A stretch of 54,784 nucleotides of DNA from DAINBT01 sp036732785 (GTDB taxonomy: Bacteria > Planctomycetota > Phycisphaerae > Sedimentisphaerales > SM23-30), in assembly GCA_964537505.1 (NCBI GenBank), contig CAZICK010000013.1, positions 1 through 54,784 of the forward strand. The letters are read 5' to 3'. Shown one piece after another: positions 1 to 8,956 of the stretch (position 1 is the first letter of the stretch; every line of letters starts with the position of its first letter). A program made the translations under genes and the position numbers. The notes under the pieces are model-generated. The model was not told the DNA's origin and searched no databases. It saw nothing but the letters and a program-made list of their open reading frames with translations.

Positions 1-47
1 CCAAGTTCGCCCTCCCCCCAAGTTCGCCCTCCCCCCCAGTTCACCCC
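1..47. repeat. C-rich 17-bp tandem repeat at window edge
   Basis: Two exact 17-bp units (1-17 and 18-34, core AAGTTCGCCCTCCCC) are followed by a third degenerate unit. The array may continue upstream of the window. No coding potential is seen. Confidence 0.7.
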
Positions 48-315
48 ATACTCAACTGCCCAACTTTTCAACCACCTTCACATCTGCACTGCGGTATCTG
101 GCCGCCCGACGCGTAGCCGCGCACACCTTCCAGGTCCGCGCCAGCCATACTTCTGCCGCGTCTCACCACCCCCAATTCAACAAACTCTTACAAACCTATA
201 CCAAACATAGTAACAACGTAAGTTATATATATATCAAACATAATCAAATGATAACACGTATTTCTAAAAAGTCAAGCGTTTTTTTAAGAATTTTTATAAA
301 ATAATTGAAATGTTG

Positions 316-329
316 GTTGTATATACAAC
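316..329. promoter_or_regulatory. Palindromic operator upstream of the S24 repressor gene
   Basis: GTTGTATATACAAC is a perfect 14-bp palindrome 54 nt upstream of the chosen ATG of the XRE/S24 repressor. It sits just after a TTGAAA (305-310) that could be a -35 box. Autoregulation by the downstream repressor is an inference from its position; repressors of this class usually bind such sites. Confidence 0.5.
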
Positions 330-383
330 ATCATATCCGCTATTATTATGACGGAGGTGCATACTAAGGGAAAGGAGAGCACG

Positions 384-1175
384 ATGGCTTTAGGAAAAAT
401 AATACGACAAAAACGTGAAGAAATCGGCCTGACTTTAGACGACGTAAGTCGTCGCACCAACTACAGTAAGCCATATTTATCAACCATCGAAACCGGCCGC
501 GTCAAGAACCCACCTGCCGACGAACTGCTCGCAAAACTCGAAAAACTCCTCGGATTCGACCAGGGCCTACTCCTGCACATCGCACACATGGAAAAACTAC
601 CCGCCGACTTACGCGAAGCATTTGAGCAAAGCCAGGCCGAAAATCGTCATTGGCGGGCTTTAATGAGGGAATTGGTCACTAAAGACAGCGATGCAGATGG
701 ACTGCTGCGGTCGGAAAAATATAGCCAAATTCTCGAAAAGGTGCCCGTCAATGTTGAGGAGGTTCCAATCGCCGGCAAGCTGATACCGGTGATTAATAAT
801 GTAATGGCTGGTTATCCAACGGATTATGACGATTTGGGGTATCCGCCGGGTGGCGCCGATGACTATGTGCGATGTCCGGACCTGCACGATGCCAACGCCT
901 TTGCGGTCCGTGTTGTGGGCGATTCGATGGAGCCAAAATACCGCCAAGGCGATATAATCGTTTTTTCACCCGCTGCACAGGTGGAAAGCGGCGATGACTG
1001 TTTCGTCCGTATGACCGATCCTCACGAAACGACGTTCAAACAGGTGTTTTTCGAGGAGCAGGGCGATATTCGTCTCCAGCCTCGCAATCACAAATACCCA
1101 CCGATAATCATGCCCCGTGAGAAGATCAATGGTCTCTGGCGGGCAATCATACGGTATGAGCGGCTGGGTTCGTAG
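384..1175 (+). CDS. XRE-family repressor with S24 (LexA/CI-like) self-cleavage domain
   Basis: 263 aa from the ATG at 384, which has AAAGGAG upstream; an in-frame ATG at 348 lacks a comparable site. Residues 1-60 form an XRE helix-turn-helix (KIIRQKREEIGLTLDDVSRR). The C-terminal half is an S24 peptidase fold with a candidate Ala142-Gly143 scissile bond, nucleophile Ser181 in the DSMEP motif, and general base Lys219. The Ser-Lys spacing of 38 matches LexA/CI proteins. By family knowledge this is a DNA-damage- or stress-triggered repressor that loses DNA binding when RecA stimulates cleavage. It stands alone, without neighbouring phage genes, so it may be a host SOS-type or general stress regulator. 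A palindrome at 316-329 is its likely operator. Confidence 0.88.
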   Translation: MALGKIIRQKREEIGLTLDDVSRRTNYSKPYLSTIETGRVKNPPADELLAKLEKLLGFDQGLLLHIAHMEKLPADLREAFEQSQAENRHWRALMRELVTKDSDADGLLRSEKYSQILEKVPVNVEEVPIAGKLIPVINNVMAGYPTDYDDLGYPPGGADDYVRCPDLHDANAFAVRVVGDSMEPKYRQGDIIVFSPAAQVESGDDCFVRMTDPHETTFKQVFFEEQGDIRLQPRNHKYPPIIMPREKINGLWRAIIRYERLGS

Positions 1176-1262
1176 GCTTGTCTAGCATTTTATAGATAAC
1201 TTGATCGTACAGTGTGGGCTCGTAATGTATTTACCCGTAAGAACTAAGGGGCGGGTATAAAA

Positions 1263-1309
1263 AGCAAGCCCGCTTTTTTTTGTTATTGTTGTTGTCAAGC
1301 GGGCTTGCT
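1263..1309. terminator. Inverted repeat with T-run, probable terminator
   Basis: AGCAAGCCCGCTT (1263-1275) pairs perfectly with AAGCGGGCTTGCT (1297-1309) across a 21-nt T-rich loop. It lies 88 bp after the repressor stop. The T-run falls inside the loop instead of after the stem, so it is an atypical intrinsic terminator. Confidence 0.45.
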
Positions 1310-1320
1310 ACAACTTTGTC

Positions 1321-1556
1321 GGGCTGTCGGTAACCATATACTCCATGTGCCAACAGCCAAGCAGCTCAATGCTGCATAATTTAGACCGTGCCAAAGCACA
1401 GTCTTGTGCGGGCTGATGCTCAGCCCATTTTGCAAAATATGAGTTGTACCGTTATCGTTTTATACGATGGTTTATGTAAACCAAAGGCCGAGTCACCTAG
1501 CGAATCGGTCTTTAGTATTATTAGTCATCGGCTGCGCCGGCCTTGCCGGCGCAGCC
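1321..1556 (+). ncRNA. Candidate structured RNA (run of hairpins), family unknown
   Basis: Seven or eight short hairpins follow each other in 236 nt: GGCTGT/ACAGCC (1322/1353), GCAGC/GCTGC (1361/1371), GTGC/GCAC (1388/1396), GGGCTGA/TCAGCCC (1410/1420), ATCGT/ACGAT (1454/1464), a 14-nt palindrome (1469-1482), GGCCGA/TCGGTC (1486/1505), and GGCTGCGCCGGC/GCCGGCGCAGCC with a CTT loop (1530-1556). No recognised RNA family motif (RNase P, SRP, tmRNA or 6S) was found. The strand is assumed. Confidence 0.3.
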
Positions 1557-2020
1557 ACCAGTATTGATTAACGCTCCACCTTGATCCGGTATCAATGTGA
1601 CCGAGCGAAACGAATCCCTTCAAAAAAAGATACTTTCCCGGTCCAGATAGCTGCTGAAAAAAAACTTTTAACATGCTTACTACTACTAATTATTGTAACA
1701 CAAGTCGTGTTAAAAAGCAAGCGATTTATCTGATATTTTTCGTTAAATTACGGTCAGTCCACAGGTTATGTTCCTATAACATATTGGACTGGAGATATTC
1801 CGCCGGTTGGTGGGTGGAGGAAAATCACATTTGCTGAATCTAAACCGGCAAGGGCCGGAACCAAACAGGGTTATGTGAGAATTTGTATTGAGGTAAATAT
1901 TTTGTGACCATTTTGCGTACAAATCCACTTGTAAGAGACTAAACACTTGCAATTGTCCATTGATGTTGGCATTATATAGGCAGGTGACTATTGGTTATAT
2001 AGTTTTACAGGAGTTTAACG

Positions 2021-2521
2021 ATGGCAATAGAAGCGACAGGGAGCAGATATTATGCCAAAACTGGTTTGATTATTACCGTAGCGTGCTTGTTTTTTGGGGT
2101 ATATTTTCTGTACGATGGGTGGTGGAACGAGGAGTTTCAGGAGGAGCACAAGAATAGTGAAACGGGCGAGCCTGACGTGAGTCTGAAAGTCAATCGGGTT
2201 TACGGTCCTGTCGTATGCGGGATTGCGGCGGTTTATTTTCTGGTTACATCTTTGCAATTAAGGTCGAAAAAAATCACTGCCGACGAAAACGGCTTGACCA
2301 CTGCATCTGGGAAGTTGATTGCATATAACGCTATCAGGAAGATTGATAAGCGAGACTTCGAGAGGGGCGGGCATTTTATTATCGAATATGAGGAAGATAC
2401 GGTAAGCAAAACGTTGAAATTTTCTGACCGCAAGTATGACAATCTCGGTTTGTTATTGGATGAAATTGTGCGACAGACAGGAGCGGTCTCGGAAGATACC
2501 GTTGCGGAGGAGTTGAGCTAA
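2021..2521 (+). CDS. Two-TM membrane protein with possible PH-like C-terminus
   Basis: 166 aa, with CAGGAG about 8 nt before the ATG. Two hydrophobic segments at about residues 14-31 and 62-79 flank an acidic, Glu-rich loop. The C-terminal half (about 85-160) alternates beta-like stretches (KKITADENGLTT, HFIIEYEED) and resembles small bacterial PH-like membrane proteins, but this is only a pattern impression. The protein is not recognised by name. It is followed 69 bp later by recG on the same strand and could be co-transcribed with it. Confidence 0.7.
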   Translation: MAIEATGSRYYAKTGLIITVACLFFGVYFLYDGWWNEEFQEEHKNSETGEPDVSLKVNRVYGPVVCGIAAVYFLVTSLQLRSKKITADENGLTTASGKLIAYNAIRKIDKRDFERGGHFIIEYEEDTVSKTLKFSDRKYDNLGLLLDEIVRQTGAVSEDTVAEELS

Positions 2522-2590
2522 TCGTGGGAATTTCGGCAGTATGCGTCAGGTTTATCATATTGGGATATGTTTTATAGCTAAGCGTAAATT

Positions 2591-4732
2591 TTGAGTTTAC
2601 AGGACAAAAACCAGCAAGGGCAATTTAGTCTTGACACCGAGGTGCAGTTTCTCAAGGGTGTAGGTCCGCGTCGTGCGGAGTTGTTTGGGCAACTGGGAGT
2701 TCGTACAGTCGGTGATCTTTTGGAATATTTTCCCCGGTCGCATGAATTCAGGCCGCCGTTGTCGTTGATAGACGAAATTCATCGCGGGCATTTAGTGACG
2801 GTGGCGGGGCAAATTCTTAGTATGCGTTATGTTGCCCGCTCTCGTCCGCCGCGTTTGAATCTGACCCTGCAGGACCCATCGGGCCAATGTCAGTTGGTAT
2901 GGTTTCACGGTGGTTATCTGCGTGATAGTTTTGTACCTGGCGATTTTATTACTGCCTGGGGTAAGGTTTCTCAGTACAAGGAGGTGCTGCAGATAGCTAA
3001 TCCCCGCTGGATGAAGGTGGATGATGCCGAACAACTGTTTCAGGATGAGAATATCGGTAGTGCAATTTATCCCGCTTCCGGCGAGTTGTCATCTGTAGAG
3101 ATCGCCCGGATAATCAGCAACTCGCTGGATCGTATGCTGGAGTTGGTTCCCGAGCGTTACGATGTCGAGCTGCGCAGCAAAAACGAACTGCCCACCCGCC
3201 GTGAGAGTTTGAAATGGATTCACAGGCCGAGCTGTCAGGAGCAAGTAGGCCAGGCCCGCCGTAGTCTGATATACGATGAATTGTTTCTGATGGAATTGGG
3301 TATTGGTCTGCGTCGAGCCAGGATAAAAAAACTCCAGGCGGCTTGTCCCTTAGAGATCAACGATCATCTGGATCAGCGTATTCGCCGGTTGTTTCCATTT
3401 CAATTGACCGGAGACCAGGACAAGGTGATCGGAGAGATTTGCGAAGACATGGCCCGAAAAGAGCCGATGAACCGGCTTTTACAAGGTGATGTCGGTTCCG
3501 GTAAAACGGTGGTAGCTCTTTATGCGGGGCTGCTTGGGGTTGGTCATCATCGCCAGGTTGCGATTATGACTCCTACCGAAATATTGGCCGAGCAGCATTT
3601 TCAAAGCATCCAACAGTACCTGCGTGACAGTCGCGTGAAATACGTTCTTTTGAAAGGAGGGTTGACCGGGCGAAAGCGGGCCCAGGTGATGGGACAAATA
3701 AGCAGCGGAGAAATTGATATTGTAGTGGGAACCCAGGCGCTGTTACAGCGTGACGTGACATTCAAACAGTTGGCGATGGTGGTTATCGATGAGCAGCACA
3801 AGTTCGGCGTTCGCCAGCGAGAGATTATTCGCGCCAAGGATGTGGCTCCACATTGCCTGGTTATGACCGCCACTCCGATACCTCGCAGCCTGGCTATGAC
3901 CATTTTCGGCGATCTGGATATTTCCACCATTGAGCATCTTCCGCCCGGCAGGCGTCCTGTCGATACCCGCTGGATACCGCCTGAGAAACTTCAGCAGGCT
4001 TACGAATTTATCCGCTCACGAGTCAAACAGGGTGAGCAGGCATATTTTGTTTATCCGCGTGTGGAGGAATATCCGCTGGCTGAATCGCCCGGCGATGAAC
4101 AAAACGGCCAGGCAATTGCGGGCCAGTTGAAGGCAGCCGTCACCGAACATGAAATTCTGCAACGTGACATCTTTCCTGAGTTCAGGGTCGGCCTGCTGCA
4201 CGGCCAGATGGATCGCGGCCAAAAGCAGCGGACCATGGAAGATTTTCGCGAAGGTCGAATTCAGATTCTTGTCGCTACGGTGGTGATCGAGGTCGGTGTC
4301 GATGTGCCGGGGGCTACCGTAATGGTGATCGAACATGCGGACCGGTTCGGCCTGGCTCAACTTCATCAGTTACGCGGCAGAATAGGGCGAGGCTCGAAAC
4401 AATCGTATTGCCTGCTTTTCGGCCGGGCCGGTACGCCGCAAGCTCAGCAGCGCCTGGAGATAATGACGCAAATCAGCGATGGTTTTCGCATTGCCGAGGA
4501 AGACCTGCGGCTCCGCGGGCCGGGTGAGTTTTTCGGTACCGCACAGCACGGACTGCCGGAACTGAAGATAGCCGATTTGATTCGTGATATCGATCTGTTG
4601 CGTCTGGCCCAGCGCGACGCCTTTGCCCTGGTTAAAGACGATCCCCAGTTGAAGGCCGATCAACATCAGGTGCTGCGCGATGTTTTGAAAAAACAATTCG
4701 GCGACGATCTGCCCCTGATCGAAGTGGGTTGA
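2591..4732 (+). CDS. recG: ATP-dependent DNA helicase RecG
   Basis: 713 aa, close to the usual RecG length. The wedge/OB region (about 60-160) is followed by SF2 helicase motifs: Walker A GDVGSGKT at 299-306, DEQH at 400-403, TATPIPRS shortly after, and a C-terminal RGRIGRG motif with the TRG region. By family knowledge RecG regresses stalled replication forks and branch-migrates Holliday junctions. The predicted start is TTG (2591) with no clear Shine-Dalgarno; the N-terminal residues are therefore uncertain. A MITE-like inverted repeat lies directly downstream and may act as a terminator. Confidence 0.96.
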   Translation: MSLQDKNQQGQFSLDTEVQFLKGVGPRRAELFGQLGVRTVGDLLEYFPRSHEFRPPLSLIDEIHRGHLVTVAGQILSMRYVARSRPPRLNLTLQDPSGQCQLVWFHGGYLRDSFVPGDFITAWGKVSQYKEVLQIANPRWMKVDDAEQLFQDENIGSAIYPASGELSSVEIARIISNSLDRMLELVPERYDVELRSKNELPTRRESLKWIHRPSCQEQVGQARRSLIYDELFLMELGIGLRRARIKKLQAACPLEINDHLDQRIRRLFPFQLTGDQDKVIGEICEDMARKEPMNRLLQGDVGSGKTVVALYAGLLGVGHHRQVAIMTPTEILAEQHFQSIQQYLRDSRVKYVLLKGGLTGRKRAQVMGQISSGEIDIVVGTQALLQRDVTFKQLAMVVIDEQHKFGVRQREIIRAKDVAPHCLVMTATPIPRSLAMTIFGDLDISTIEHLPPGRRPVDTRWIPPEKLQQAYEFIRSRVKQGEQAYFVYPRVEEYPLAESPGDEQNGQAIAGQLKAAVTEHEILQRDIFPEFRVGLLHGQMDRGQKQRTMEDFREGRIQILVATVVIEVGVDVPGATVMVIEHADRFGLAQLHQLRGRIGRGSKQSYCLLFGRAGTPQAQQRLEIMTQISDGFRIAEEDLRLRGPGEFFGTAQHGLPELKIADLIRDIDLLRLAQRDAFALVKDDPQLKADQHQVLRDVLKKQFGDDLPLIEVG

Positions 4733-4775
4733 AAAAACGAAGAATCAAAAATGCGCCGGACAACAACCCTCTTTA

Positions 4776-4951
4776 GGGAGCCTCTAAAAATTGCTTTTGT
4801 CACGAGAACGAGCGAAATTTTCGTCAGCGAGGCAGAGGTCAAAAATCGCCGCAGGCATAGTTGAAACTATGTTGAGGACGATTTTTGGCCGATAACGATG
4901 CTGACGGAAATTGCAGCCGTTCGTAGTAAAAATGAATTTTTAGAGGTTCCC
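4776..4951. mobile_element. MITE-like palindromic element, full copy (176 bp)
   Basis: Bounded by terminal inverted repeats GGGAGCCTCTAAAAATTGC (left) and, on the other strand, GGGAACCTCTAAAAATTCA (right). The interior is an imperfect long palindrome centred near 4870 (CATAGTTGAAACTATG). It has no ORF. The same ends border the 57-bp element at 24484-24540 in the opposite orientation. It separates convergent recG and pcm. Confidence 0.75.
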
Positions 4952-4976
4952 TTTACTGTTGGAAGTTTTCTGATTC

Positions 4977-5654
4977 CTATTTGTGTACCAGTTTGACGAA
5001 GCGGCAGTAGCAAAGGTTTTGTTTGCTTATTTTTTGTCCGTGCTTTCCCAGCAGCAGCAGTTTCTGTCCGAACTGTTCGCCTACGGGGATTACCATTTTG
5101 CCGTGGTCTTTTAATTGCTCCAACAGAACCGGCGGTACTTCTTCAGCGGCGGCGGCTACCATGATTCGATCGAATTGCTTATGCTCGGGCCAGCCCTGCC
5201 AGGCGTCGCCGATATGATACTGGACATTCGTAATGTCTAAGGCGGTAACGTTTTCCCGGCCGAGTTGAGCGAGTTGTTCCACTATTTCGACGCTGTAAAC
5301 CCAGCGGCACAATTTGGCCAGTATCGCGGTCTGGTATCCGCAGCCGGTGCCGATTTCCAGTACCTCATGGTCCGGTTCGACATCGAGCTTCTCTGTCATC
5401 AGGCCGACAATGTACGGCTGCGAGATTGTCTGACCAAATCCTATCGGTACGGGTTGGTCCAAATAGGCGTCGGACTGGTTCGGCTGGGGGATAAAATGGT
5501 GGCGAGGCAATTGTTCCATTATATCGAGCAGCTTCTGGTCACAAATACCTCGCTGGCGTAACTGGAGTTCCACCATCTGTCGGCGTTTAGCGGTTTCGAT
5601 GGCTGATTCCATGGGAAACATCGTTGTTGTCTCACAAATTGTTCGACTGCCCAA
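4977..5654 (-). CDS. pcm: Protein-L-isoaspartate O-methyltransferase
   Basis: Up to 225 aa from a TTG at 5654; ATG codons in frame at 5620 and 5611 are alternative starts and none has a strong RBS. It has the SAM-binding motif VLEIGTGCGYQTAILAKL and the PCMT signature around QTISQPYIVGLMTEKL. Family role: methylates isoaspartyl residues in damaged proteins to start their repair. It is the last gene of a minus-strand operon psd-pssA-pcm, 26 bp after pssA, and converges on recG across a MITE-like element. Confidence 0.94.
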   Translation of the reverse strand: MGSRTICETTTMFPMESAIETAKRRQMVELQLRQRGICDQKLLDIMEQLPRHHFIPQPNQSDAYLDQPVPIGFGQTISQPYIVGLMTEKLDVEPDHEVLEIGTGCGYQTAILAKLCRWVYSVEIVEQLAQLGRENVTALDITNVQYHIGDAWQGWPEHKQFDRIMVAAAAEEVPPVLLEQLKDHGKMVIPVGEQFGQKLLLLGKHGQKISKQNLCYCRFVKLVHK

Positions 5655-5680
5655 ACCTTGATAACTGTCAGATGACAGGT

Positions 5681-6601
5681 TCAGTCCGTCAGAGACGATT
5701 GGTCATCGGGCGGCTGGGGCGAGTCGATTGTAGTTTCGCTTTTTCCGATGTGTTTTCGCCATAGCCGACGCGCGGGGCCGCTGAACGCATAGATCAGACC
5801 GCCTATCGTCAATGTCAACTGCAGTTTCCAGATCAGCGCCAGCAGTAACAGCAGCAACATCACTACGTATCCGAACGATTTGCGTCCCCGAACGTACCGA
5901 TTGACAACATGTACGTAGGATATCCGACTGACCATCAGCAGGGCCACTCCCACCGTAACAAAAGGCAGCAGGTAAATAACAACTCGGATACTGTTGCTTA
6001 CTACGGCTATGCCGCGTAGTTCATGGCCGAGGTCGCTATGAAGCAGCACCAGCGCAGCTATTACGCCTGCCGCGGCCGGCGACGGCAGTCCGCTGAAATT
6101 TATATGCGACTTTTCATCGGGACTGTTCTCCACGTTGAACCGCGCCAGTCGCATCACCGCACAGCACACATACAACGCGGCCACCAGCCATAGAAGTCGG
6201 CCCAGAAGATTGCCAAAAAAAGGGCTGGCATCAATACTCTGATTAATGGTCCGCAGGTGGTTTTCCACCACCCGCAGCATCAAAAAAGCCGGCGCTACGC
6301 CAAAGCTGATTGCATCCGAAAGCGAATCGAGTTGTCCTCCAAATTCACTTTCGTTGCCTGACCTGCGCGCTACAAATCCGTCGAGGCCGTCTGCAATCAT
6401 CGCAAAAAAAATCATCCACGCCGCCGCCGCAAAAAAAGTCAGTTCGGGTTTCTCCAACAGGTTCGGCTTATCCATTCCGCGCGCAGCAAAATGGATCGCC
6501 GCGAACCCGCACATGGCGTTGAGCAGGGTAATCAGTACCGGCAGAACGGTGATGTCTCGTAAATGCCGTCGCTTTCTTTTTATTTGTTGCTGGTCATTCA
6601 T
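5681..6601 (-). CDS. pssA: CDP-diacylglycerol-serine O-phosphatidyltransferase
   Basis: 306 aa. The CDP-alcohol phosphatidyltransferase signature is intact (DGLDGFVARRSGNESEFG followed by QLDSLSD, containing the DG..AR..G..D..D residues). About seven to eight hydrophobic segments span the rest. It makes phosphatidylserine from CDP-diacylglycerol and serine in the inner membrane. The start codon overlaps the psd stop by ATGA (6598-6601), so the two consecutive phospholipid enzymes are translationally coupled and give a phosphatidylethanolamine pathway. The C-terminal 25 residues are hydrophilic and likely cytoplasmic. Confidence 0.95.
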   Translation of the reverse strand: MNDQQQIKRKRRHLRDITVLPVLITLLNAMCGFAAIHFAARGMDKPNLLEKPELTFFAAAAWMIFFAMIADGLDGFVARRSGNESEFGGQLDSLSDAISFGVAPAFLMLRVVENHLRTINQSIDASPFFGNLLGRLLWLVAALYVCCAVMRLARFNVENSPDEKSHINFSGLPSPAAAGVIAALVLLHSDLGHELRGIAVVSNSIRVVIYLLPFVTVGVALLMVSRISYVHVVNRYVRGRKSFGYVVMLLLLLLALIWKLQLTLTIGGLIYAFSGPARRLWRKHIGKSETTIDSPQPPDDQSSLTD

Positions 6602-7296
6602 GTTTTTGGGTTGTCCGTTTCCCCGGCATGGTAGCGCACCATTATGGTGGTTCCGGCCCGTACCGCTTGCCCCAACTGGACGATAACTTCCGCATGCCGA
6701 TCAGTCGGCAGAAACAACTCCGTTCGCGAACCAAACTTTATCATTCCGAACCGCTGGCCCGCGGTTAGCTCGTCACCTACATGACAGGCGCAGACAATTC
6801 GTCTGGCGATCGCTCCGGTGATCTGCTTGACCATAATCCTGCCGGCGGGATGTTGCCCGGTTTCAAGCCCTATGCTGTTGGCCTGGTTTTTTTCACTGGC
6901 GGCGCGCCAACGCAAAGCGTTTATACATTTGCCCGGATGCTCTTTGAGATATCGTACTTTACCGGCGCATGGACTGCGATTGATGTGGACGTCCAGGACG
7001 CTTAGAAATATTCCGATTCGTATTGCCGGTCCCTCAATGAACTCACTTTCCTGAACAGGGCTGATATCCGTTACTTTTCCATCCGCAGGGGCCAACAGTA
7101 CACCCTGCTCGGCTGGAATCCGGCGGTGGGGGTCGCGGAAAAATGCCAGCATCCCGCAGGCAATTACCACTGAGGCAATCCCCACCCACGGCGCGGCAGC
7201 CGGGCAAAGTACAAAACCCAACAACCCCAATAATAGCACGATTACCGGCAAAATGACTACCTGGGGCAGGCCGTAATGGGTTATGGGTATTCTCAT
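6598..7296 (-). CDS. psd: Phosphatidylserine decarboxylase proenzyme
   Basis: 232 aa from the ATG at 7296, chosen because AGGAAAG lies 5 nt upstream; the frame remains open further upstream but without support. Two N-terminal hydrophobic segments precede the PSD core (FRDPHRRIP, LLAPADGKV, LDVHINRSP). The self-cleavage motif is FGSRTE, where the Gly-Ser bond is cleaved and the serine becomes the pyruvoyl group. It is the short bacterial form. It decarboxylates phosphatidylserine to phosphatidylethanolamine and heads the psd-pssA-pcm operon, divergent from eno. Confidence 0.95.
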   Translation of the reverse strand: MRIPITHYGLPQVVILPVIVLLLGLLGFVLCPAAAPWVGIASVVIACGMLAFFRDPHRRIPAEQGVLLAPADGKVTDISPVQESEFIEGPAIRIGIFLSVLDVHINRSPCAGKVRYLKEHPGKCINALRWRAASEKNQANSIGLETGQHPAGRIMVKQITGAIARRIVCACHVGDELTAGQRFGMIKFGSRTELFLPTDRHAEVIVQLGQAVRAGTTIMVRYHAGETDNPKT

Positions 7297-7325
7297 GCGA
7301 TCTTTCCTAAGTTTAGTCTTGTCTC

Positions 7326-7354
7326 TTGCACAATACGGGAGTACCTTATATATT
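7326..7354 (+). promoter_or_regulatory. Candidate sigma70-type promoter for eno
   Basis: TTGCAC (7326-7331) and TATATT (7349-7354) are separated by 17 nt, upstream of eno in the psd/eno divergent interval. This is based on the sequence match alone. Confidence 0.4.
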
Positions 7355-7494
7355 ATCTCATCGTTGACGTATTTAATCAAGCGCCGTCTGCCAGGCGGCA
7401 GTTGGGCGCGTTTTGTGGAGAAGTATCGGTTATGGACCGATAAGAATAACCGTAGCAGACCGCTATCACCCAAAAACATAGGAAGGAATTAATT

Positions 7495-8784
7495 ATGTAC
7501 AGTGACATTATGGACGTTAGGGCACGTGAAATTCTGGATAGTCGTGGTAATCCGACAGTCGAGGTTGATGTTATTCTCGATGACGGGTCCTTTGGTCGTG
7601 CCGCTGTTCCCTCGGGCGCCAGTACCGGCGTGCACGAAGCCGTGGAACTGCGCGACGGCGATCCAAAGCGTTATCTCGGCAAAGGTACGCTCAAGGCCGT
7701 CAAAAACGTCAATAGGATCATCGCCCCCAAAATAATCGGCCTGGACGCCCGCGAGCAGGAAGGAATCGACAATCTTATGATAGCCCTGGACGGTACGCCG
7801 AATAAGTCCAAACTCGGTGCTAACGCCATTCTGGGCGTTTCGCTGGCTGTGGCCAAGGCCGCCGCCGACTATTGCAGCCTGCCACTGTATCGCTATCTCG
7901 GCGGCAGTAACGTCAGTATCCTGCCGGTACCAATGATGAATATCCTCAACGGTGGCAAACATGCTGATAACAATGTCGATTTCCAGGAGTTTATGGTGAT
8001 GCCGATCGGGGCCAAAAACTTTGCCCAGGCACTGCGGATGGGCGCTGAAACCTTCCATGCCCTCAAAAAAGTGCTTTCCAACCGCGGTTACAATACCGCT
8101 GTGGGCGACGAGGGCGGGTTCGCACCCGATCTCAAGAGCAATGAGGAAGCGCTGGAGGTTATTATCGCCGCGATCGAGGCGGCTGGATATGAACCGGGTA
8201 AGCAAATCGCAATCGCCCTGGATCCGGCCAGTTCGGAGATGTACAACACGAAGAAAAAAGGCTATTTCTTCTTCAAATCTGATCCGAACAAGAAGGTTTC
8301 CAGTCAAAACATGGTCAAGTATTATGCAGATTGGTGCAAAAAATACCCAATTATCAGTATTGAGGACGGCCTTGCCGAAGATGATTGGGCCGGCTGGAAG
8401 AAAATTACCGCCGAAATCGGTGAAAAAGTCCAGATTGTCGGCGATGATCTGTTCGTAACCAATACCACACGCCTGGCACGTGGCATAAAGGAAGGCTCAG
8501 CCAATTCGATTCTGATCAAACTCAACCAAATCGGTACCCTGACAGAGACCTTTGCCGCTATCCGAATGGCTCAACGCAACGGCTGGACCGCCGTTATCAG
8601 CCATCGCAGCGGCGAAACCGAGGATGCGACCATTGCCGATGTGGCTGTTGCCAGCGGCACCGGCCAGATCAAAACCGGCTCTCTTTGTCGTACCGATCGC
8701 GTCTGCAAGTACAACCAGTTGCTCCGCATCGAAGAAGACCTCGGCGCACAAGCGGTTTACGGCGCTACTATCTGGAACAAATAA
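7495..8784 (+). CDS. eno: Enolase
   Basis: 429 aa, full length, with an AGGAAGG ribosome-binding site. The N-terminal signature AREILDSRGNPTVEVDV, the metal- and substrate-binding core, ILIKLNQIGTLTET (catalytic Lys near 341) and SHRSGETED near 368-376 are all present. It interconverts 2-phosphoglycerate and phosphoenolpyruvate in glycolysis. A DivIC/FtsB-like gene follows on the same strand after 172 bp, an arrangement also seen in other bacteria where eno precedes ftsB. Confidence 0.98.
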   Translation: MYSDIMDVRAREILDSRGNPTVEVDVILDDGSFGRAAVPSGASTGVHEAVELRDGDPKRYLGKGTLKAVKNVNRIIAPKIIGLDAREQEGIDNLMIALDGTPNKSKLGANAILGVSLAVAKAAADYCSLPLYRYLGGSNVSILPVPMMNILNGGKHADNNVDFQEFMVMPIGAKNFAQALRMGAETFHALKKVLSNRGYNTAVGDEGGFAPDLKSNEEALEVIIAAIEAAGYEPGKQIAIALDPASSEMYNTKKKGYFFFKSDPNKKVSSQNMVKYYADWCKKYPIISIEDGLAEDDWAGWKKITAEIGEKVQIVGDDLFVTNTTRLARGIKEGSANSILIKLNQIGTLTETFAAIRMAQRNGWTAVISHRSGETEDATIADVAVASGTGQIKTGSLCRTDRVCKYNQLLRIEEDLGAQAVYGATIWNK

Positions 8785-8956
8785 CAGCCTTCACTAATAC
8801 GACAGCGATACATAACTATTTTTGAACTTAAAAACCGCGTTTTTAATACTGTAAAGATGGTTTTTGCTGAATTTGTTAAAAATAAGCGGTGTCATACTAA
8901 AAAAAGATTGTGAACCGTTGATTCTGGTGCCTGAACGGCGTTTTTGGGTGTGAATA

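Larger units (their letters stand above)
1176..2020. other. 845-bp gene-free interval
   Basis: No convincing ORF. It contains an inverted repeat (1263-1309) and a dense run of hairpins (1321-1556), both listed separately. From 1557 to 2020 only AT-rich sequence and the RBS (CAGGAG) of the next gene are seen. Confidence 0.6.

Noticed and set aside
1329..1379. A tmRNA-like tag frame ending in Asn-Ala-Ala-stop within the hairpin region
   Set aside because: No tRNA-like acceptor ends, T-arm or CCA were found, so the match to a tag end is probably chance.
7489..8307. 272-codon minus-strand frame inside eno
   Set aside because: It is a shadow of the strongly coding enolase frame on the other strand.
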